64,000 nt of DNA. Origin: Silene conica (lineage: Eukaryota > Streptophyta > Magnoliopsida > Caryophyllales > Caryophyllaceae). A model generated the notes under the pieces. It was not told the origin of the DNA, made no database searches, and saw only the letters and a list, made by a program, of their open reading frames with translations. Where the stretch lies: assembly GCA_029255685.2 (NCBI GenBank), contig CM055318.2, positions 29,934,001 to 29,998,000 of the forward strand, given 5' to 3'. How positions within the stretch are numbered: position 1 is the stretch's first letter; every line of letters begins with the position of its first letter. A program made the position numbers and the translations under genes. Of this stretch, positions 1-11,729 are shown in pieces.

Positions 1-980
1 ATTAGCTATAAAAGACGAGGAAAGCTATGTAATTTGTATCCTCGTATTGTGAGTGATCAATGAAATTCCTAGTGTGACTATAGTGAGGATGTAGCCATGT
101 TTGTCAACCTCGTAAATATTGTGTCCTTGTGTTTTTTTTCCGATTCTTATTATCTTTATTATTGTGTGAGTGACTCATACCAAAAATCCCTACACCACTT
201 ATGCCTATAATAGTAGTTTGTACATTGTTTGATGTCGCCCTTTTCCCCTTTTGGGTTAGTTTTATATGCATGATGAGTTAGTGTGAGTATGTGAACATTG
301 TTGGAGGTGAACGACTTTCGTTGATCAATTCATCTATTAAATGTTGTTCATATGTGGTGTGGTGTGTTGTGGTGTTGATAATTAATTCTTATCTATTTTT
401 TTGCTCATTGTTGTTCTGGTTGTGGAGCATGCTTTCGAATTGAGATCTATTATTATTCTGTTGTTGTGCTTATGTAGTCAAGAATCAATCACTTATTGCA
501 ATGCTAAGCGTAACTTATTATCCATCATCTATTTGACCGTTTATCTAGCTGTTGGCGATGTTTTTGGATTGAGATAACTTTGTTGTTGGCCTGGCCGTGG
601 GCTATGTTTCAACTCCTGGATGTGGAGATCCTTTGTTTGTCAAACTGAGAGATATTCATTTGAAGAACCATGATAATAATAGTCTTGTCGTGACGGCTGA
701 GTACACTTTAGTGTGTTTTGTACTTATTCATAAATGATTACGTTGTTGTATCTGTATTAAGTGTATTCTCATGCGTTATTTAGTATTATGTCGTTATTGG
801 TCATTGTATTGTGGATCATGTCTTTGAGTTAGTGTTTATTTGTTTGTTAAATAAGTTCTCCATTTTGCTTAATTGTTAATCGTGCCATGTTGTACATTAA
901 TTCTCTCAAACATAAGCGTATCATGTTGGGTTGATTAGTTGTTTTATTTATAGTTGAATTATTATGTTGTAATAGAGCTG
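1..980. other. Non-coding flank, no gene seen
   Basis: This is AT-rich sequence left of the LINE. I found no open frame of note, no terminal repeat and no recognisable gene exon on either strand. It is the continuation of the sequence at 6676 onward, because the two ends share the LINE target-site duplication. Confidence 0.6.
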
Positions 981-993
981 TCATGACCTTTTT
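981..993. repeat. LINE target-site duplication, left copy
   Basis: The 13-bp string TCATGACCTTTTT occurs here and again at 6663-6675, immediately outside the two ends of the LINE. The final T bases overlap the complement of the element's poly(A) tail (T run 989-998), so the exact boundary is ambiguous by a few bases. This is the normal product of target-primed reverse transcription. Confidence 0.85.
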
Positions 994-1020
994 TTTTTGC
1001 GGGAAAACGAAAGATATAAA

Positions 1021-4000
1021 TTAAAACAGGTCCAACTCCGCCAAACGAAGGACGGAAGAAGGAAAATTGTTCACAGTACAAACCTCGCCCTCCGACATAC
1101 ATAGCCTAGCGCATAAATGGGCTACCATATTACCGTCTCGCTTAACATGAGAAATATCCCTACAATCAAACAGACGAATGGAAGAAACTACATCACTGAT
1201 CCATAGACCACTTGGACCTCGAAGGACTTCCGCCTTGCGAACAGCCAGAACCACGCTCAAAGCGTCTGATTCCACACAAATATGGTTCCAGCCCGTGTTT
1301 TTTGCCAACTCCAGACCGAACAACATAGCCATGGCTTCTGCCTGCTCCACCGTCCATCTCGCCCTCAACCTTCTGCTGGCCACCATCAGGATAGTATCAT
1401 TACTGTCTCTAGCAACCACACCTAAGCCCACCGTCGAGTCTTCAAAAAAAGCTGCATCAGAATTGATTTTTACGACTCCCGAATCAGGCCTAGTCCAGCC
1501 TTGGCTTCCCGTAATAACACCTCCCTCTCGCTGTAAATTCGGATTGATGGACATACATTTATACTCCTCCACCATTCTTCTAAAACCCATCAGAACAACC
1601 TCAGGTACACATGGTTCCTCATTAAACACACGAGAATTGCGTATAGACCATAGCGCCCACATAGTGGCAAGCAAGCGCCCTCTCTCCTCCTCCCCAATCT
1701 GCAACAGTGCCCATTCCAACCAATCTGCAAAGGTGCGATTACGCGATTTGTTCACCAGTGCCAAGAAACTACTGTCATTCCAAAAACGTTGGGTCCATGC
1801 GCATTGAAACAGGGCATGGTTTATTGTTTCATCCTCCTCATTACATCCGTCACAAAGAGCACTTGGTGAACAATGTCTATAGAAAAGATTGGCCTTCACC
1901 GTCAAAGTACCCGAGCAAGCTCTCAATAGAAAATGAGAGAGTTTTGGTGGAACATTCAGCCTCCAAATGCGCTTGCACGTCACTGTCTGTACACCCATTA
2001 CGCCCTACTCCCCCTCGGTTAAAACCGAGTCCATGCCCAACCAATAACCCGACTTAACCGTGTACTCCCCCGACTTTTGAGGCCACCAGTAAAGAAGGTC
2101 ATCCGGCATACTACTGCTCAAAGGTATATTCAGAATGTCTTCGGCCTCCTGGGTATTGACAAGGGTGCGCACCTCTGCCTCTCTCCAAACTCTCCTCTCT
2201 GTATCAATTAAATCAGCGACACAAAGAGACGGGTCAGCCTCAAGGTTAGGACTAAGCCATTTACCCCCTCGCACTCCTGGTAACCAGGCTTCGTCCCACA
2301 ACTTAATAGAACGGCCATTCCCCACTCGCCATGATAACCCATCCAGGAGCAATGATTTGGATCCCCAGAGACTTCGCCACACGAAACTAGGGTCAAACCC
2401 CCTACGAGCCTCAGTAATGTCCGTGTTCTTAAAATAACGAGCCTTCATAACCCGCCCCACCAAAGACTCAGGATTTATCATAAGACGCCATACCTGTTTT
2501 GCTAACTCGAAGATTTCTGAAACCCATACCTCCCATAGATTTGGGTCTGCATAACCGCTCCCACCTCCACCAATGAAGTTTCCTAGAAGTATCCGTCGAA
2601 CCCCACCAAAATCTAGCCATCACAGAATGAAGCTCATCAATCAAGCCCTCAGGAATCGAAAAGAGGCTCATCATATAAGTGGGAAACGCTTTGATAAGAA
2701 TCTCCTTGCCCGGTTTTGACAACATTTTTTCCTTCCACCCTTGCATTTTCTTCCAAATTCGATCCTTAAGACAAGCAAAAATTGTTTTTTTCGACCTTCC
2801 AATAATCGTCGGAATGCCCAAATATTTTTCATGTCTTTCCACCTCACGTACTCCAAGGGCAGCAATCAGATTAGTCCTCACAGATGGATGCACTTTTTTG
2901 CTAAAGACAACTTCGGATTTTGAATAATTAATTTTCTGGCCGGATGCTCGTTCATAGCTACTGATAATTTCAGCAATAGTTGAGCATTCTCTCAAGTTGG
3001 CTCTTGCAAATAAAATGCTATCATCTGCAAAAAACAGATGAGAGATTCTCGGCGCACCGCGACAAACCCTGGCTCCATGGATTTTGCCTTTCACCACCGC
3101 CTCTTTGATCAAATAGGAGAAAGCATCCGCACAAAAGAGAAATAAGTAAGGAGATATAGGGTCCCCCTGACGGAGACCCCTACTCGGCCTCAAAGAACTT
3201 GACACCTTCCCATTTACCCGGATTTGAAGACCCGCTGTAGATACACACTTCATCACTCGATTTCGCCAAATTGGAGAGAAGCCCATTTTCATCATAACTG
3301 CATCAACAAAAGCCCATTCGACCCGGTCGTAAGCTTTGCTCATGTCTAGCTTTAGCGCAATGTTCCCATGTTTCCCCTCTCCCCCACGCTTCATAGCGTG
3401 AAAAGTTTCGAAGGCAATGATAGCATTATCAGTAATAAGTCGTCCCGGAGTGAAGGCACTTTGGTTTTCAGATATAAACTCCCTTAGGAAAGGCTTAACA
3501 CGATTTGCAAGGGTCTTGGAGATGATCTTATAAAGAACGTTACACAGGCTTATTGGACGAAACTCCGACATTTTTTTCGGTGAATCACACTTGGGAATGA
3601 GCACCACATTCGTCTTATTAATAATTTCTGTATCCACCCTTCCGTCCCACCATCTTTTTACAAAGGAGCAAATGTCCTGTCCAACAATATCCCAATATTT
3701 CTGATAAAATAAGGCGTGCATCCCATCAGGACCCGGTGCCTTATTTGGATGCATGCTGAAAAGAGCGGCTTTGATCTCATCATTCGTCACCGGTTTATCG
3801 AGCACGTCATTCACTTCTGTATTAATCACAACAGGAATACTATCAAGCACGTCTTCGAAATGATGAGGATTGCTGGAACCAAAAAGATTGTTGAAATAGT
3901 CAGCAATAACCCGAGAAACCTCCTGTTCGTTAGTGCACCACCTACCGCTCTCATCTTCAATACCCACAATTGTGTTCCTTTTTTTCCTCTGCTTCGCCTT

Positions 4001-5080
4001 GTGATGAAAGTAGCCAGTATTTTTGTCCCCGTCCCGTAGCTCACACTTGTGAGCCCGCGCATACCAGTAGGATTCGACTTGTCTCCTCAATTCATTTAGT
4101 TCGGTAACTAAACCTCTGCAATGTGCCAACATGTCGGCCGAAGGTTGTTTTCTCTGCCAAAGGCCCAATTCTTTTTCCTTCTCCTTAATTCTTTGTCTCA
4201 CATTCCCAAACCTTTTTTTAGCCCAATTTGATAGCTTATCAGCGCAGGCCTGCACCTTCCCATTTACTTCCTCACCTATCTCTCCTTCCCAGGCATCCTT
4301 AATCACCCCGCGACACTGCTCATCGTCGGCCCAAAAAAATTCGAACTTAAATTCCCGGCGTCTATCCCACCTTGTCTGAACTTCCTCCGTTTTGAGAATA
4401 ATGGCTGCATGGTCCGACGAATAAATTGGGAGATTAATAACACTTGCAGTAGGAAACAAATATCCCCATTCCGTCGTCGCCAAAGCTCTATCCAATCTTT
4501 CCCTCACCATAGTCTCAACAGTACGGCCTCGCTGCCAAGTAAATTTGCATCCCCGAAAACCGAGATCATGGAGAGCACAGTCATCCATAGCTTGTCTAAA
4601 TGCATCCATCATACATTCTCTCCTACTGGCTCCCCCCTCCTTTTCATGCCCTCCTAAAATTTCATTGAAGTCACCAAAGTAGGCCATGGGTACACTGCTA
4701 CTGTCATAGATACTCCTCATCGTGCTCCACGTTCTGTGTTTATTATTTGTTTCCGGCCACCCATAAATCCCGACCGCACGCCAGAGCGGAGCGTTATTAT
4801 CATCCAACGCCTCGATCACCACATGGTTTTTATTGTACGAGATAAGTTGAGCATTAACATCGCGCCACCACATACCAATCCCACCAGACCTCCCTGTACT
4901 ACTAATACAAATGCCATTTGAAAAACCGCAAGAATTACGAATAATTTCGAGTTCTCTAGAATGAATCATCGTCTCCATTAAAAAGACAATGTTTGAGCTC
5001 TCCCTCCAGCACCAATCCCGGAGGGTACTAACTGTCAAGGAGTTGCCCAATCCCTGACAGTTCCAACTGAAAATTTTCAT
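1021..5080 (-). pseudogene. LINE ORF2 (endonuclease, reverse transcriptase, RNase H), broken
   Basis: This is the polyprotein of the L1 element. From the N-terminus there is an APE-type endonuclease (MKIFSWNCQGLGN, with FGDFNEI and a SDHAAI motif), then a reverse transcriptase with the catalytic FADD box (HLFFADDSILF, about position 3020). Next come the zinc-binding zf-RVT segment (LCDGCNEEDETINHALFQC) and a C-terminal RNase H with its acidic residues (INSDAAF, EQAEAMAM, ESDAL). The main frame runs 5080 to 2468. Near 2505 a small deletion of roughly 13-17 bases, judged from the family consensus, shifts the frame, which continues from 2481. An in-frame TAG at 2005-2007 then interrupts it before the last 325 codons. 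Start choice is firm because the ATG overlaps the ORF1 stop. Confidence 0.9.
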
Positions 5081-6420
5081 TGTTGTTCGCGGTGCTGGTC
5101 AATGCCAGTCACCGCTACTTGCATAATGATTTCCTGCTCACGAGCCATCACACGTCCCTTCTTGGAAGAACTCATCGTAGCATCAGTACAATCGAACTCC
5201 TCCACACCTTCCTTGCGTTTAACTCCCCTTCCAGACCCAGATGATTGATTAACTTCCCATCCACTCCCCATCCCGGATGACGTTCGCTTGGCTCGAAACT
5301 TTCTCCTGCCCCCCGTAGAAATTTGATCACTCTCCTTGCCCCCCTTTATATTCTTCTGATATTCCCCTCCTTTGCAAGAACTAGACCCAATACTAGATGA
5401 TAGTTCTATTTCGCCACCTTCCCTCGATACCCTCCCACCATGTTGCCCTATACGTTTAGGTCCCCTCCCGTCATCTCCTTGCCCCTCCTCACGATTCACT
5501 GACTCTTCCTTTCCTTGCGATAGAGATATCCCCCTTAGCATTTTAACCATCCTACAAAGCTCTTTCTCCTCTTCCTCACCTTTCTCATCCTTCCCAAAGT
5601 CAAGTCTTCTCCCACCATTTGTTGAGTGCTTAGAATCTGTCTCATTATTGTGAACAACTCGCCAAGGTGAGGCTTTAAGCCCTTCCCCGTATCTCCTCCC
5701 TTCTCCAACAGGCCCACTCCTATCCACACAATCCTTCTCTCTGTGTCCCATCTTACCACATACAAAGCAAAATAACGGTAAATTCTCATAGGCTAAACGA
5801 ACCTTCCATTGTTTCCCTCCTTTTAATTTCATAGTAATATAATCTGTTAATTTCTTACGAACATCCAGTATCACACGCAGTCTCATAGATTTATTAATAG
5901 ATGGGTTAACAGAAATATCAACTTCCAAGAACGTACCAATCGCATTACCGATATTCACCGCATTTTCCGTGTTTTGCCTTCCTAATATGGGGAGATCATA
6001 AGCCCTAACCCACATAGGTGAGAAAAAGAGAGGTACCTCAGAAGGAATGGCCTCCCCCGTAAGATCTGACAGAATTAAGACATGCCTTTCGAAATGCCAG
6101 GGTTGCCGCATCAGAACCCTCCTTTTATCCGCTTCGTCTTTGAATTCGAAAGTGAAAATTTTCTTCTGTTTATCAATGACTTCTCCATCCGCTCCAGCCT
6201 TAGGTTTCCATGCCGAAATCATAGTATCGATAAGCGCCTTTGGATTCACGTTACGCTCCGTCCATAACCGTCCCACAATATACAGGCACGAAATTTGCTT
6301 GTCATCCTCTCCCCCCGTATCCCATTCTACTTCCAGCACTGTCTCTCTCGGTTCCTCCTTATCCCCTTGGCTGTCATACGTATCGTTCAAATTAAAAAAT
6401 GGTGCCTCTTTATTCGACAT
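5077..6420 (-). CDS. LINE ORF1 protein (DUF4283-like domain plus CCHC knuckle)
   Basis: This is the nucleic-acid-binding ORF1 protein of the L1 element, about 447 residues. I chose the start at 6418-6420 (MSNKEAPFF). The frame stays open further upstream to 6666, but that stretch is low-complexity Phe/Ser/Leu and looks like leader. The N-terminal half resembles the plant LINE DUF4283 region (tryptophan-rich, around KRRVLMRQPWHFERH). It is followed by a zinc knuckle CFVCGKMGHREKDC (CX2CX4HX4C) and a long basic, serine-rich tail that is probably disordered. The family binds element RNA in the ribonucleoprotein particle. Its TGA stop overlaps the ORF2 start as ATGA (5077-5080), which suggests that ORF2 is made by termination-reinitiation. 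The frame is intact. Confidence 0.85.
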   Translation of the reverse strand: MSNKEAPFFNLNDTYDSQGDKEEPRETVLEVEWDTGGEDDKQISCLYIVGRLWTERNVNPKALIDTMISAWKPKAGADGEVIDKQKKIFTFEFKDEADKRRVLMRQPWHFERHVLILSDLTGEAIPSEVPLFFSPMWVRAYDLPILGRQNTENAVNIGNAIGTFLEVDISVNPSINKSMRLRVILDVRKKLTDYITMKLKGGKQWKVRLAYENLPLFCFVCGKMGHREKDCVDRSGPVGEGRRYGEGLKASPWRVVHNNETDSKHSTNGGRRLDFGKDEKGEEEEKELCRMVKMLRGISLSQGKEESVNREEGQGDDGRGPKRIGQHGGRVSREGGEIELSSSIGSSSCKGGEYQKNIKGGKESDQISTGGRRKFRAKRTSSGMGSGWEVNQSSGSGRGVKRKEGVEEFDCTDATMSSSKKGRVMAREQEIIMQVAVTGIDQHREQQ

Positions 6421-6662
6421 TAAGGCGAAGAAATCAAAAACCACGAGGAAGGAGAAGAAGAAAGAGGTTATGTAATAAGAATGATAGAAAGAATGAGAGA
6501 ATAGGAAAGAAACTGACACAAAAAGATAGAGAAAAAGACAAGAAACATGCAAAAAAGCATGAGAAAACCTAGAAGAACTAGGGACGCACACCCTCCCAAG
6601 AGAAAAAACCCTAGAGGGAACTTTTATTATTTTAATTTTCTTTGGTTTTTTAAGGGATTTTT

Positions 6663-6675
6663 TCATGACCTTTTT
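6663..6675. repeat. LINE target-site duplication, right copy
   Basis: This is an identical copy of the 13-bp string at 981-993. It marks the 5' end of the minus-strand LINE at 6662. Confidence 0.85.
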
Positions 6676-7159
6676 AAGTTCTCCCCACTTATTATGACAC
6701 TCATTAATTTTATGTTTGACAGGTTGACCAGTGGATGATTACAAAATGTTTTGTGAAGACGAGGCATTGCGCATTTTATTGACAACGGAGTGTATTTTAT
6801 GTAAATACTTGTTGTATTTCAAGGTATTAAGATCTCTTGTATTTATTTTACTCTCTTGTATTTAAGTTTCTAAACTCGTACACATTTATTTTTCTGGTGT
6901 TATCAAAACTTGAACTATCCATTTAATTATATTTTTAGTGAACGCTGCGACTTACCCATAAAAGACTTTAAAACATACTTGTTTTCGCTATTATTTACGT
7001 GTTTACTTTATCACCCTCATTCTATTTTGGGATGATTTAAGATGAAAATGTCAAACTAAAAACAAGGTATTAACATATATATTTAAGAAATATAAAAGAT
7101 TTGATTTGGTGAGGGTGTAACAAAAAAAAAAATAGAAGTAGGAAAAGAATATAAGATAC
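6676..7159. other. Non-coding gap between LINE and CHX fragment
   Basis: This AT-rich stretch should hold the 3' continuation of the CHX gene on the minus strand. I see no further exon of that gene here. The CHX frame runs on past a likely splice donor to about 7070 with low-complexity residues only. Confidence 0.5.
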
Positions 7160-8521
7160 CTGACGCATGTATTGACTCCAAAATACCATAATGTGTACGA
7201 CACCAGTAGTATTCATGATTAAGCCAAGCGCAAATCCTTGTCCCGGGTTGACGTTATACCACATTGCACAAAACATGGTTGCCACTGTCTTTGTCATGTG
7301 GCCAACCAAAATAATTAACATGTAAATGAAGTGACCCTGAAGTTTATAAAAATCCAATATGATTGAATCACCTACCGCCAAGAAGAACATTGGAAGAAGA
7401 CAATTTGTAATAAAAACATCAGCTCGTTCAACAACGGCTAATCCTAATGGAGGTCCATGAGGTACAGCCAATCCGATGAATATAATACCCATTAAAGGAG
7501 ATCCAACCAGTGCATCACAAATGAAAGCCATAACCCCTCCTCCCAAAAAAGTACCGACGATATATATTTCTGTTACCGCTTGACCTCTAGGTAACTTCTT
7601 GATTACCACCAACATCACCGGTCTTACAACTCCAAATACTAGTGCTACTATGGCAACTAGGGGTAAAATAGTCTTTGTAATATTACTACCAAAAGTTTTC
7701 ATAAGAGTCACAACAAAGATATTACACCACGTCATGATTTCATTAGTGAGTGACAATGTTATTGAAAGTTGCCCTAATTCTGTGGTCAATAGATTATGTT
7801 GCTCTAATAAAGGTATCAGACTTATAAACCATGTTGATGAAATTTGGTAATTTAATACATGAGCAGTAAGTGGGCTTCTAAATTCAATAGGCTTAAGAAT
7901 ATATATAAAAGTTGACATAATAATCAATTGACTAAACATCGATGTTATTCCCATTATCCAATATTTTTTTTTAAAATTTAATACCATTGCTAAATCTGTT
8001 TTCACCGATATAATGAAGACATGATATAGAAAAGCATAGTACCCTATTACACTAACCACACTTATTTGACTTGGAATATTCAATATTTCTCCGTACTTCT
8101 TGAAACACATTCCTAGTACTGATGGACCTAAGATTATTCCAGCCTGCAAATTATTAAACCAAAAACAATTAACCACATATACTATCACGTCTTTACAATT
8201 TAATTATACTAGAACTAATAAACTTTACTAACAATACAGTATAATTAAATGTCAATCAACATACTAATTGTGAATCAAAATTTTAAAGTATTAGCTCCAT
8301 ACCAATGTTTTGCTGATAAATTCTGGTTGCTTGAAAGATTTGAGGATATGATGCAGAGATTGTGAGACAATAAAAAAAAGGGTGAGACGTAGCATATTAA
8401 ATGGAAGTATTCTTACAATAGAAATATCTCCATAAAATATCCCTCCACTACTATGGAACATTTGTGTCCAATGTCGCTCGCATTGCACCTTTTGAATATA
8501 AAGCAATGCACTTGTATTCAT
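7160..8521 (-). pseudogene. CHX-type cation/H+ exchanger, 5' exons only
   Basis: Two exons encode the membrane part of a plant CHX monovalent cation/proton antiporter (Na_H_Exchanger fold, CPA2 family), which moves K+ or Na+ against H+ across internal or plasma membranes. Exon 1 (about 8303-8521) ends in ISKTL before a GT donor. Exon 2 (7160-8143) starts after a TGCAG acceptor with AGIILGPSVLG, a CHX hallmark. Later segments include SLTNEIMTW, LGGGVMAFICDALVG and NPGQGFALGLIMNTTGVV, within many hydrophobic helices. Exon 2 ends at a good donor (MRQ then GTATCT), but no later exon was found, so the last membrane helix and the long cytosolic C-terminus of the family (usually about 800 residues in total) are missing. 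The start at 8521 is tentative. It is probably a truncated pseudogene. Confidence 0.75.
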
Positions 8522-9723
8522 GATGTTTTTTTAAACCAATAAGGTAATAATCTACAACTTTAGGTGACGCTTCAAAAATATTATCTCGTTTCAACAAGAA
8601 TGAATTAATTATCTTTTTTTTGGTATCATATATGTCATCGTCTAATTCAAAAAAAACAATCAAAGAAATATGATAACAAGAATATAAGGACTCATATGAG
8701 TAAGATAGATAAATTAAAACTCCATTTTGTTTCAGGTTAATTTTGGAAGAACGCTATAATAAGCGTGGTGACCGCTCGAAATTTCGCTAATTTATTCTTG
8801 GCTAAATTTCTTATTTTCAATCATTTGCCACTTTAAAATATATACATATATTCTTTGCATCTATTACTAAGAGAATGAAAAAAAAGACAATGAGAGTTTG
8901 CAGGAAACATCGTTGATACCAATTTATTTGCTAAATGAAGTTTGTTGTGCATTTGACCATGATATTTCCCCTTAAATCTAGGCTAAATTTGGCACATCAT
9001 TTCACTTATTCCCACACAATTTACATCTATTGTTTCAATTTTACACTTTATCTTTAAAAATAAAAATAAATAAATAACCTTTATCAACAATTTTGTTAAT
9101 ATAAATATCTGTATTATCATCCACTAAATGACTTTTTTGTTTTCTTTTTTTATAAAAGTGGTGTTTGCAACCAGAGATTTGTTTTTTTTAGAAAGCTAGT
9201 TGTTGGTAGTCGACGGTTTGACGGGAGTGGAATGGTCGGCAGAGATATGACTGACCTTATGCAATTGAGTCAAGCACGGTGGATATGAGAAATGAGATGG
9301 TTAAACACAGAATAAGTCAAAATAATGTGCGGGATTTAATAAAATTGTGAGTGAGATTTAGCATGCCTTTTTTAGAAGTGAGTAAATAATGACAATACAA
9401 TTATTCAATCACGGAGTAGGTCAAAACGTGAATACATGTTTTGATATACAATTAGTGACCCGTGTAATAACCTGGGCATGCATTAGGACTTAGGAGTCTA
9501 AACAAAAATTGAAATAAAGGGATACTTCATAAAAAAAATGTAAGTATTAGCCCATTTACTCCACATTTGGTGAAATATTCTTTTATTTTGGATATTAATG
9601 TGTGTCCTAACGATATATATTAGAAAAATCGTTAAATATTTGCGGTCCCTAATTTAGTGTTCACCTTAAAAAACTGTTTAGTATATACGACCCATGTTTA
9701 CTATTATATTATATGTGGGTATT
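8522..9723. other. Spacer without a recognisable gene
   Basis: This is AT-rich sequence upstream of the CHX fragment. A short minus-strand frame at 8451-8663 overlaps CHX exon 1 in another frame and resembles nothing I know. It may include the CHX promoter, but no clear motif stands out. Confidence 0.5.
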
Positions 9724-10561
9724 GATGTAGGGAATATACATGTATTCGATCACCTTTGAATTTACAGGATTATAACGAAAATTACACATGTGAATATTGT
9801 CATAAGATGAAAAACATAAATGAGAAGGTAGAGAGTACAACCTTAGGTCCTTTTCACGAATGGCCTAAGAACAGGAATTAAAAGAAATTCCCTCCTATAA
9901 CTTGCACCCAAGACCCGTCTGAGATGATGCCGCGTGTGATAGAAAAGCTCTCCAATTGCCTTGCAATATGGGGAGAGTTATTGTGAGTTTTAAGATGTGA
10001 GATCTAGGTTTCGGGAAAGGACAGTTCTCAAAACCCTAATTCTTGTAAAAGTGAAGTTACCAGTAGTTGACAAAAGGACAATTACTCTCCTTTTGTAACC
10101 TACAAGGCCGGACGTGATTAGTCTAGGGTGAGAGTGGGCTTTCCACTCTCACCTTATTCTAATGCGTGATTCGACCCGTTTTGCTAAAATATAATCCACG
10201 GGTTTTAATTATAAATCGTATACATGTTATCAGATATTAATGCAGTCGATACATTAATAATGGTCTGATAAGAAATACGATATTGTATAATTAGCTCAAT
10301 TAATATAACTGCTTATATTAATACACGAATTCAATATTTAATTAAATATAACCGTTTATATTTAATTTATGAATTAGTCATGTAATCCGTATTAGCTAAC
10401 ATTATTTAATCCGTATTAAATAATTATCTCAACATCTCCTTGACTAATTTAGTAGTCAATACCTCTGACTAACTGTTTAGTCGTATTCGGCATAAATGTG
10501 ACTGTATTTTCATACCTTCACATCTCTCAAACGTGTCCTGTAGGTGTGACGTATAGGGACC
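9724..10561 (-). repeat. Possible Ty1/copia LTR fragment
   Basis: On the minus strand this stretch contains the word GTCACACCTACAGGAC next to GGTCCC. It closely resembles GTCACACCTATAGGAC inside the copia LTR at 45059-46253. It begins TGATGTAGGG on the plus strand, which would be the CA end of a minus-strand LTR, and it is cut at 10561 by the gypsy LTR. The remainder is too diverged to align by eye, so the call is tentative. Confidence 0.35.
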
Positions 10562-11696
10562 TGTAACACCCCATTTATTTAAGAGCCTTTAGCAAGACAT
10601 TCTCAAATAAATAGAGTTGTTACCATCTCGGAATGTCCGAGGTAGTGAATAACAAAGTAAACAAACCAAAATACTTTATATAAAAACTGATTAAATTTAA
10701 ACTTTTGATATTACAACTATTACGCAAAGAATAAAGTATAACCGATAACATCTAAGTATGTGATCTAATCCTAAGTAGGTCCAAGCCATGTCTCACTCCT
10801 TGCCCAAGCTCCTAGTCCATCTGTCTCTGACTAGTAGTGTCTACTCCCCATTCTGGATCATTGTAGGTGTCACAGGAATACACTGTCAACCTCGCGGTTG
10901 AGTAGGATAACACAATAATAAAATAATGCAACAACGATGATATGCAAATGTCATGACATGCTCGAGCTCAATCTCATTCTCAATCTCCAACCCGAAACAC
11001 CAAGTCATACCGAACCTCCCGGCAGACTATAATCGGTCGTCACCGAACACCAGCTCAATAGCTGATAAGACACCAGGCCTGGTCTGCAGAACCACCCTGG
11101 GCTTTATATCAGAACAATATCTGACCATAACATTCTCAGTAACCAATGCATATGCTATGCTCATGAATGCAACGATATAATTATTCAATCATGATTTCAA
11201 ATAATGAAATGCTCATAACATTACCAATAATCCACAATCAATCCAACCCATATCATTCTCATATAAATCATATTCAGCATCCATAACACACAATACCACA
11301 TCCATTCATAACACATCATAGAGTATAAGGTCAGTGTATCCTACCTGGATAGTAATATAGTCCAATAGCAAGCCAACAAGTAAACAGAACTATGTCACTC
11401 CAAAACCGTCACCTAACAATATAATATACATAATTACTAACTAATACAATTATGCAAACTAATATAATATATCATTTATTTCAATATGTTATTTAAATAA
11501 TATATTACGCATGACGAGACTGTATTAAATTACTATCTCAATTAAATAATCGAACATAGAAAATATTATCGAATTATTGATAACCGTCACATTCTTGTAT
11601 AATAAAAATTACTTAACTTAATAATTAAATATTATGTGCAAAATTACTAATAATAACAATATAACATATAATCATAATATAATAATAATAATAAAC

Positions 11697-11729
<33 letters not shown>

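Larger units (their letters stand above)
994..6662 (-). mobile_element. Full-length L1-type LINE retrotransposon
   Basis: A non-LTR retrotransposon of about 5.7 kb lies on the minus strand. Reading from its 5' end at 6662 it has a short leader, ORF1 with a zinc knuckle, and ORF2 with endonuclease, reverse transcriptase and RNase H regions. It ends in a short A tail (the T run at 989-998 on the plus strand). Both flanks carry the same 13-bp duplication, so the copy looks full length rather than 5'-truncated, which is uncommon for LINEs. ORF2 has one frameshift and one stop, so this copy is probably inactive, but the near-intact frames and clean duplication point to a fairly recent insertion. 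Confidence 0.9.

Noticed and set aside
1178..1807. 209-codon plus-strand open frame
   Set aside because: It is the shadow of the LINE RNase H and zinc region on the opposite strand and has no recognisable domain.
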